From CAZJYI01 sp964550025 (GTDB taxonomy: Bacteria > Verrucomicrobiota > Kiritimatiellia > UBA8416 > CAYOBW01), in the NCBI GenBank assembly GCA_964550025.1, contig CAZJYI010000101.1, positions 1 to 42,056 of the forward strand: 42,056 nt of DNA, read 5' to 3'. Below are positions 7,001 through 15,800 of this stretch, piece by piece. The translations under genes and the position numbers were made by a program. The stretch's first letter is position 1, and each line of letters begins with the position of its first letter. Below the pieces are notes generated by a model that saw only the letters and a program-made list of their open reading frames with translations, did not search any database and had not been told where the DNA came from.

Positions 7001-8077
7001 GTGCTCGCGTTCGCGCCTGCTTGGTGGTGGTGGGGCAAGTCGCTGTATCGGGCATGTTACAGAGTGGGGAAGGGGTATGCGCTGTTGCTGGCAGTGTTGC
7101 TGGTACCCCTGTATTCCCCCGCCGGTCTCCTGCGCACTCAGACCATCACCCTCGAGCAAGGCTGGAATGCCGTTTACCTGGAGGTTGACCCGGTCGATCT
7201 TGATCCCGCGGTTGTGTTCACGAACAGCCCCGTCGACCAGGTCGCCGTCTACGTGGCCGCGAGCTCGCCGGCGCAGTTCATGACGGATCCGAGTGCGGAC
7301 ATGCCGGCGGAAGCCGGGTGGGGCGTGTGGTACGAACCGAACCGTCCGGACGCCTTTCTGCGCACGCTTTTCGCTCTTCACGGACAGCAGGCCTATCTCA
7401 TTCATGCCACTTCGAACGCGACCATCCGGGTGACGGGAAGCGTTGCCCTCCCGGATATCAAGTGGAAAAGTGATGCGTACAACCTGGTAGGATTCTCCGT
7501 GGTTTCGCCGGGAGCGCCCACCTTTGCGCAGTTCTTTGCCGGGTCACCGGCTCACGCGCACGACCGCATTTATCGCCTGGCCGACGGAGCCTGGCGACGC
7601 GTCACGGCCCCGGATGCCGAGTGCATGCGCAGCGGCGAAGCATTTTGGATCTACTGTGACGGCGCCTCCAACTACCAGGGGCCATTGCAGGTCGAAACGT
7701 CTCGCAAGGCCGGACTGGTGCTTCGTGAGGACATGGATGGCTCCGTGATTCTGCGCAACCGCTGTGACCATCCTGTTGCGGCGACGGTCGAGCATGTGCC
7801 GGCCGGGAGTAACGCCGTTCCGCTGTCCGTCGTCGTGACGGTCGTTGGGGACCCTGCCGAACCGATCAGGTCCACCGCCGTTCCCCAGCCGGACGGGGCA
7901 TGGACGCTGGATCTGCCGCCGCTCGAGGGAGGCGGCGTCGTGCAGGTTCCGCTGGCCGCGCAGCTGGAGAACATGGCGAAGCCCGTGCTGGGGTCGCTGT
8001 TGCGTGTCACGACCGATCTCGGGACTGAGGCGTGGTTGCCGGTGATTGCCGCTCGCACGGATCTGGAGGGAGAGTGA
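7001..8077 (+). CDS. Exported protein A of the giant-exoprotein cluster, unknown function
   Basis: A 358-aa protein that I do not recognise. A hydrophobic segment (YALLLAVLLVPLYSPAG, about res. 26-42) preceded by basic residues looks like a signal peptide. The mature part opens with TITLEQGWNAVYLEVDP and is mainly predicted beta: short Val/Thr-rich strands, with no cysteine-rich or enzyme motif. The GTG at 7001 is the furthest-upstream plausible start, with only a weak AAGG-type binding site; an internal GTG near 7064 could give a more ordinary signal peptide. The last codons overlap the start of the next gene by 4 bp, so the two are co-translated. As first gene of the run it probably belongs to the same exported assembly as its neighbours. 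Confidence 0.6.
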   Translation: MLAFAPAWWWWGKSLYRACYRVGKGYALLLAVLLVPLYSPAGLLRTQTITLEQGWNAVYLEVDPVDLDPAVVFTNSPVDQVAVYVAASSPAQFMTDPSADMPAEAGWGVWYEPNRPDAFLRTLFALHGQQAYLIHATSNATIRVTGSVALPDIKWKSDAYNLVGFSVVSPGAPTFAQFFAGSPAHAHDRIYRLADGAWRRVTAPDAECMRSGEAFWIYCDGASNYQGPLQVETSRKAGLVLREDMDGSVILRNRCDHPVAATVEHVPAGSNAVPLSVVVTVVGDPAEPIRSTAVPQPDGAWTLDLPPLEGGGVVQVPLAAQLENMAKPVLGSLLRVTTDLGTEAWLPVIAARTDLEGE

Positions 8078-9861
8078 GTTACGCGCACTACATAAGAGGG
8101 GGAGCGGAACGGCGTCGGCGCCGCGTTCCGATCGCGCTGTTGGCCCTGTGCCTGTCCCTGGCTGCCGCGAGCGGCCAGGTCAACACCTACCGGGGATTGT
8201 GGGTGGGGCAGGTCACCCTGGCGCGCGTGAACGAGGTGACCGTTCCCCTGGACGAGAACAACGTGGCGCGTGCCCCGGACCCCAACGTGCCTACGCCAAC
8301 GGCGGATGCGGCGCACCTGCGGCTGATCCTGCACGTCAATGGGGCGGGGCAAGTCGCGCTTCTCAAGGACGTGGCCATACTGGCTCGTCGGGATCCGGCG
8401 AACGGCTTGCTGCTTGCGGAGAGCGACCTGGCACTGGTAACGGACGAACGGCTCTACGGCGCGTATCCCCCGCAGCCGGCCACGCGGCTCGCCAGCGCCG
8501 TTTTCGATTTTGGCGATAGCCGCGCCACGGACGCGCTGGATGCCGTCGTGGATGCGGCGGTGACCGCCGCCGTCGACCGCGTGCTGAACCATGCCGCCGA
8601 CGCGGCGACGGCCGAGAGCGCGGCCTTGGCCGCCGCCGAACCGGTCGTCGAACACGCCAACGTGGCCGAGGCGTTCGACCGGTTCATGCAGGACGACCTC
8701 GACAGTGCGGTCGTCAACACGCTGGTGAACGACGGCGATCCGGCCGATGCCTGGGCGGCCGCGTCCAACCTCCACGAGCGTTCCTTCTATAGCGACGGCC
8801 GCGGCCTGGAGATGGTCAGCAACGTCCTGGCGGCGATCGAGCAGGCCGGAACGAACATGGCGGCGCGCCGGCACGATGCGCACAATATGGCCGCGGCGCT
8901 TGCGGACGTGGAGGACGGCTATCAGCGTTTCCTAGCGGGCAAGCCCTTCGGCGACATGATCGTGTCGGCGGCCGAGACCGCGGCGGCCGTGGCGGCCGAC
9001 GGCGGCGGCGCGGCGAGCGTTCGCGCGGCCGTGGAGACGAACCAGTGCGTGATCGATGCGCGGGAGGGTGCGTGGCAAGTGGCCGTCCCGCGCTACGACG
9101 ACACACGCGGATCGGATGCGGTCGACGCCGTGGTGGATGCCATTGTATCCGCCGCGGTTGGCGCGAGTGGCGCGGCGAGCGAAATCGAGAGGATTGCCAC
9201 CGAGGCGGGCCGGGATGCCCTGGCCAACGACGTGCCGCGCTACGCACATCCCCCCTCCACGCCGACGCCGGACTACGACGCTTTCGTGTTGTCGGACGCT
9301 TTCCGCGACAGCGCCGGGCTGGCCGCCGGGGCCGCGGCGGACGGCGCGTTCTCCGAAACCAACGACAATCAGCTTTGGACGGAGCAGTCGGTGAAGGACG
9401 CCGCCCTGCTGGCGGCCGTGAATGCGTTGGACAGCGCGTACGCCGAGGCCGCGCGGGCCGTGCGCAACGAGTTGCCGTTGAACGGCGTCTTTGGCCCGGG
9501 GCAGGGAGACCCGCGCCTGGTGGGGGATCTGGGGCCGGGCGGCGCACTGGGCTCGGCGGCGCTTGAAGGGACTATCTTCCTGCCCGCCCGCCATCCTACG
9601 AACCCGTTCCGCCACCGACGGCATCCGGATCATACCGTTGGATTCGATGTCCGCCGCCACATCCGCATGGATTTTGACGGTACTCCCACCAACGCGCTGG
9701 AGGAAGCCGGCTTCGGCGTGGAACGGATCTCGGGTACATACCGGGAGGAGATCGAGGGGCTGCACAAGCTCCTGGGGCCGAACAAGAACATCGGGTTGAG
9801 AACCGAGGGGCCGTTCGAGCTCGACCGTGTCAGCCTGATCGATACCCTCAACGGCCAATAA
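8074..9861 (+). CDS. Exported Ala-rich protein B, unknown function
   Basis: A 595-aa protein. The GTG at 8074 is chosen because it overlaps the preceding stop (GTGA), has GGAGGGA 3-9 nt upstream, and gives a clear signal peptide (RRRRR, then IALLALCLSLAAASG). After the signal, a beta segment (YRGLWVGQVTL; LRLILHVNGAGQVALLKDV) is followed by a long Ala/Asp-rich helical middle (about res. 145-490). A closing segment (NPFRHRRHPDHTVGF, then SGTYREEIEGLHK and LIDTLNGQ) looks like the other half of the first domain. The middle carries a duplicated motif, DALDAVVDAAVTAAV (nt about 8530-8575) and DAVDAVVDAIVSAAV (about 9116-9160). No enzyme motif is seen. Its stop overlaps the next start (TAATG), so it is coupled to the 2705-aa gene. 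Confidence 0.65.
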   Translation: MSYAHYIRGGAERRRRRVPIALLALCLSLAAASGQVNTYRGLWVGQVTLARVNEVTVPLDENNVARAPDPNVPTPTADAAHLRLILHVNGAGQVALLKDVAILARRDPANGLLLAESDLALVTDERLYGAYPPQPATRLASAVFDFGDSRATDALDAVVDAAVTAAVDRVLNHAADAATAESAALAAAEPVVEHANVAEAFDRFMQDDLDSAVVNTLVNDGDPADAWAAASNLHERSFYSDGRGLEMVSNVLAAIEQAGTNMAARRHDAHNMAAALADVEDGYQRFLAGKPFGDMIVSAAETAAAVAADGGGAASVRAAVETNQCVIDAREGAWQVAVPRYDDTRGSDAVDAVVDAIVSAAVGASGAASEIERIATEAGRDALANDVPRYAHPPSTPTPDYDAFVLSDAFRDSAGLAAGAAADGAFSETNDNQLWTEQSVKDAALLAAVNALDSAYAEAARAVRNELPLNGVFGPGQGDPRLVGDLGPGGALGSAALEGTIFLPARHPTNPFRHRRHPDHTVGFDVRRHIRMDFDGTPTNALEEAGFGVERISGTYREEIEGLHKLLGPNKNIGLRTEGPFELDRVSLIDTLNGQ

Positions 9862-12800
9862 TGAGCAAACGCATGAACAGTACGGGCGTCAACCGAATCG
9901 CGGCGCGTGCGGGGCGGGCGGCATGGGTCTGCCTCGCCGTGTTTCTTGCCCTGAGCCAGGACGTGGCCATGGGTTTGACCCTGAGGGTGACTTCAGAAAC
10001 GGAGGCCGACTCCAAGGTCTACGTGGCGCGCGCGACCGTGAAAGTGTTCCTCCCGGGGAGTCCGCCGGGTATCCCGCCCTGGAAGGAGAAGTCCGACATT
10101 GGCAGGGCGGAGCAGATCGATGTGCCCGTCGGGTATGACGTCGAAATCAGCGCTCCACGCAGGGTCTTCAAGGACCTGGCGGGAAACGACATTACCGACA
10201 GCGTGAGTGCGGATCCGGACCTGATCAAGAATCGTGCCGAGGAGCGTTTCACCGCGGTCGGTATCTCCGTCAACGACCAGCCGCAAACCGGGGATCCGAC
10301 TTTCTTCCGTTTCAGGATGAATGAGGACAAGGAAGTCGTGGTCAAGTGGAGCCACGAGTACGCGCTGACGATCGACCACGATTTCACGGATACGCGCAGT
10401 CCCGTCGTGGGCGACGAGTCACCCTGGGCCGGCCCGCTCGAGGCCTATGCCTCGGGCAATCCCGATCCGCTGGCTCAGAAACACTGGGTCACACGGGGCG
10501 ACACCCGCGTGGCGCTCATCGACGGCAGCCTGCTGGACAACTCGCACCCGGGGTTGAAGATCCGCTACGTGCCGCGCGCCTACCTGGCCGCGGGACCGCC
10601 CAACCGCAATACCACCGAGGGAGACGACGCAGACGCCCGTAGCGGCGGGGACGACTTGACTGAGGAATCGTTCCCCTTCACCGTCGGCCAGTCGCCGCCG
10701 CAGCGCCAGCAGATACCCGAGTTCACCATGTACGGGCCGGGCAAGATCACCTACGAGTGGCAGATCCAGTTTGGCGTGGAGGTTCACGCCGATGACCTGT
10801 CGCGGTCGGCGTTGCCGCGCGTCTTCCTGGTTGACGACCGGGGAAAGGACTGGGAGGTCGGCAGCGGTGAAGGGACCTTCTGGTTCGACCCTTCGGTCAG
10901 GGTCAAGGTGGCCGTACCCGCGCGCGTACCCGGCGACGAGGGCGTTGCCGCGACCGGCTGGACGGACGGCGACGGGCACTACTTCAGTGCAAGCGGAGAC
11001 ATCGACACGGAGAGCGGGCTCCTGATGGAAGGCGGTCCCGCCCGGGAGAACGGCAGTCCCGTGGCGGTCTGGCGGCCGGAGCTCGAACTCAATTCGGCCA
11101 CCGGGAAGACCTACGATCGCACGTACCGGGGGCTGGAGGTGTTCCAGCTCAGACGCGCGTTGAAAGTGTTGTGGCAGTTCGGCGATCGCGAGTTGCGGGT
11201 GAATGCGACGATCGGCGAGTACGTCTTCCAGGGGGATGCCGAGAACCTGGCCATCTACACGACCGAGCCCGACCTCATCAGCCAGAAGCTGGTCACGGGG
11301 GCAAGGACCGAGGTGTCGGATGCGGAGATGGTGGTCTGGGACGCTACCGCGGCCCGGCTCTATCCGCTGGTGCCCGGGTGCTTCCAGGCCGACTGGCGGC
11401 CCGATCCGCTCGAGGATGTCACCGTCAACGTCATTGTGACGGTGTCCTATCCCGAGCCCTGTCACTACCCCCACATTGCCGGGAGTCCGGCCGTGCAGCT
11501 CGACCCGGACCCGGACGACGCCTTCGTCTTCAAAGAAATCAAATACCCGGAGGCAGATGCCTCCGTCGATGCCGCCGGCGCTTTCACGGCAAGCGAGCCG
11601 GGCAAGACCGTGTTGCTCTTTGGCGAGCTTCAGAAGGTGGGCCGCGGCGAGCCGCGCGAGTTTCTGCAGGTGCGCGTGGTAGATACAAGACTGTGGGACG
11701 ACCCTGAGCGGAAGCACGCGAACCGCACCGTCATCGTCGGTCGCAAGATCGAGGATCCGGCGTTGGACAGGGCCGGCCTGGGCACGGGCTACATCGTATT
11801 CGAGCAGGCCCGGTACAACCCTCTCGTCTACGACGCCGCCAAGCTGGAGTCGATCGAGGCCCGCGCCGTGTACGACATGGAGGCCCTGCGGAGCACGCAG
11901 GCCGAGAAGATCGTGACCGGCAGGGATGCCTTGCCGGGGCCGGTCATTCCCGTGAATCTCCACCCCGGTGCGGCGCCGCAGGACCGCATCGTCGTTGCCT
12001 GGTACGACGATCCGGCTGAGAATGACGAACTGCTTTGGCCTGCCCGTACCCGGACGTACTTCCCGCGGTGGCCCCGCAACGCCGCCGAGGGATTGGGACG
12101 CATCGTCATCGCCAGCCAGTTCGGCAGCGAGAGCGCGGCCGCGGACGGGAGCGACCAGGTGGTGGCGCCGGCCGTCACCAATGTCGCCTCCGACGGCGAG
12201 GGCGTTCCGACGACCAACATCTTCCCGACCGCAACGACGTACGACCCTTCCCGCCTGCAGCAGGTGCAGATCTACAGTCAGCCGGCGGAAGACGCGCCGG
12301 GCTACAATCCCAACGAGGAGCATGCGCTCATCGCGCCCTCCCTGCGGTACGCGGACGTGTCGCCGCGGCCGCCCGCGGCCTACGCGTTGCGCGCGAATGA
12401 CTTAAACGTCTACGACCGCGAGAACACGGGCTTCACGGAAAGCGGGGAATCGGAGGACGCGTACACCTCCCATCCCTTCGTGCTGGTGCAGTTCTACGAC
12501 GTTGCCGACGGGGAATTCAAGATGCGGGTGTACCGCGTCGAGAAAGAGGACTTGGCAATCAGCATCCCCAACTACCGGTTCGCGTTTACGAACCGCCTGA
12601 AGTCGAGCACGGCCGTACGGGTCCTCCTGGACGAACCGCACGTCACCATGGGGGCGGGCGAGCCGGTCATTCCATTCTATCCGCTCGGCGTGGTGATCGG
12701 CGCTTCCTTCCCGGAGGAGATCCACGGCAGGAACCTGAAGGGGCAGGAGACGTACTGGGAGGATTGGCGGGGGTCGAGCTGGGCGATCTCGGGCGGGGCC

Positions 12801-15800
12801 GATGCGTGGTTCACCCATTCCCTATACTATCCCTTGGCGCCCGACTTCTGGTGGCCGGACGACGTCGACCTCCCGCCGATCGGCTTCGCATGGCGTTGGG
12901 GTGGGCCATGGTTCGTGCCGCGACTCGTGCCTGTATACGGCGCGGGGGGGGCGAGGCCGCCCGGTGTCGGCGACCCCGTTTCGTTCCTGCCGTTGGATGT
13001 CGACCGCACCCCCACGCCGGGGAATCTCCACTACTACCTGCCGATCGAAATCCTGTACAGGAGCGAATGGCCGGACATCGTGCCGGTCCTGAAGGCCGGG
13101 GAAACGCTTACCTTCGCCGGCGGCGAGCACCGTACCGACAATCCCACGATGACGGTTGTGGAGGACGGCGAGATCCGCACCGTGGAAACGCCGGGGTTGC
13201 CCGGTGTCCTGGCCTTCGCCACGGCGGAAGTCGTGTTTGACTCGCTCAACCCGTTCGCGGCGCCAAACGGGTGGACGAACTTGTGGACGGCCCGCATCGG
13301 GCAGGTGCTGGACGTCCGCCGTGTTCCGCTGGACACGTCGGATTTTCCCACGGAGCTCGAGCCGGCCACGCAGAAGACGCGCGTGAAGCAGGGCAAGTAC
13401 GTGTTCACCGATCTGCCGGCCTCGCTGCAGAAGAGGGTGCGTTACGATCCCATCGGGCAGACGCTCGAGATCCGGGGGCTGCTGAACGACAAGAATATCG
13501 GCGACGCGACACTGACGGCCTCGCCGCCCGCCGTCTACGTCCTCGAACCCAACATCATGACGCGCGATGACTGGGTGGCGCTGCGTCTGCTGGACGAGGG
13601 TAGCAGCAGCGCATGGGACGAAGCGGTCGATGCGCTTTACGCGCTCACGCGCAATCCGAACGGGCTGACTGGAGGCGACGGTCTGTACCTCGTGGGACTG
13701 GACGGGGAGCACACGGCCACGTCCGCACCGGTGCGCGCCTTCGGCCCCGGACTGGCGTTGCTGCCCAATCCGGAGTTTCTCGATCCGACGGCCGACGTTC
13801 CCGACGTGAGTTGGGTAACGGTGGTCGAAAACAACGACCCCAGCCTGGGCGGGTCGCCCATCACGCCCCACATTATCAAGGTCGATCGTCGCGAGCGCTA
13901 TCGCGGCGCCATCAAGACGATCGAGTCCGACAACGTGTTCGACGAGAACCTGGTGTTGCGTCACACGGGTGATTTCGGCGCCAACGCGGACGCCCTGTAT
14001 TTCGAGTGGTGGTACCGTCCCGACGACGGCAGCCTCAACGTGCCGCCGCCCGATCTCATTCCGTCGGGCCAGACGAACCCGTGGAAAATCTTCGGGGACC
14101 CGAGCGGGAGGCGGGGGCGCGGCCGCTACGAAATCACGCTCAAGGGCAACCCCAATGCGCCCGAGACACTGATCGCGGACACGTGGTGGTTCGTGCGCTA
14201 CCGGCACAGAAACGACGTTGTTGCCGATACCGACTGGGAAGAGCCCCAGCCGGACGGGGCCGACCGTGTGAACTTCACCTGGGCCGGGGCGGGGAACAGC
14301 GATCCCTTCAACGACTTCGACGCGGACGGATTCCCCGATTTCCGTGCCCAGCTCGCGATGGGGTGGATCAAGCGCGTGCTCGACGCCGTCAACCCGTACG
14401 AGGCCCGCATCCGCGCGTTCGACGGCGAGAGCCCCGCCACGATATCGAGTATGATCAGCGAGTTCGGGGCGCGGTTCGAGGGGCCGGTGGCGCTCAATCC
14501 AGACAAGAACGTCATCGAGAACGTGGGCTTGATCGAGCTCTACGAGACCATCCTGAAGCGGGGGCGGGACCTGACAATCGACCTGTCGCGCCCGGTCTCC
14601 ACACCGGCGGTCGCCAATGCGCTGCAGCTTGCTTCGACGCGCATCTGCGATTTCTACACGCTTCTGGGCAACGAGGCCTACACCGACGCGATCGACCCGA
14701 CGATCGGCTTTGGAAGCAAGAGCGTCGAGTACGGCAGCCTGGCCCCGGCTGTGTTTACCTTCCAGAACCAGATGTCGTCTCTTATAGAGGAAGAGCTGGC
14801 GCTCCTGCGGGGCGTGGACGACTATTTCGCGCGTCCGGTCTACAACCGCCTCTTCTGGAACTTCACCAAGGGCGAGGGCGAGGCGGCCTACGCGATGAAC
14901 TACAACGTCTCCGATGTCAACGCGGACGGTTTCATCGACGAGGACGATGCCATGGTCCTCTATCCCCAGGGGCACGGCGATGCCTGGGGCCACTACCTCA
15001 CGGCCGTCCGCAACCAGTACGACCTGCTCAGGCACAGCTACTTCAACTGGGTGTCGCGCTCGGAGTTCTACAACCTGATGGACGTCGTCATCAAGGTGGA
15101 CTTTCTCGACGAGCGCAAGTTCGCTCAGACGGCGGCGGCCAAGGCCAAGACCGCCGCGGAGATCGTGGATCTCACCTATCGGAAGCGCTACATCGAAGAG
15201 CCGAAGTCGCAGTGGCAGGGCTATACCGACAGCCTGAAGGACCGTTCGTGGGGCGTTCAGGGGTGGGCGCGGCGAACGGCCCAGGGAGCCTATTTCGACT
15301 GGGTCACGGCCAATGCCCTGCTTCCTTCCGAACACCCCAACCAGACGCTCGAGGGCATCCAGAAGGTGGACCGGGCCAACAACGCCGACATCGCCGTCAT
15401 CTCCGCGAATCTCAACGTGATCCAGAAGACGTTTGACGAAGCCAACAACGGGTACAATCCCCTGGGACTGTCAGGTGACGTGGTGCCCTTCGATCTCAAC
15501 CCGGCCAAAATCGAGAACATCCGGCTCGGAAGGACCCATTTCGAGCAGATCTACGACCGGGCCGTGGAAGCGCTCAAGAATGCATCGGCGGTCTGGGACA
15601 ACGCCAACAAGGCGCGCAACATGCTGCGCAAGATTGCCAACACGGAAGCTGCGTATCGCAACGCGGTCTTCCAGGAGAACCTCTCGTACCGCAACCGTCT
15701 CATCAAGATCTTTGGTAAGCCCTACGAAGGAACGATCGGCCCCGGGCAGCTTTACCCGGCTGGCTACGACGGCCCCGATCTGGCTCTCTACATGTACGTC

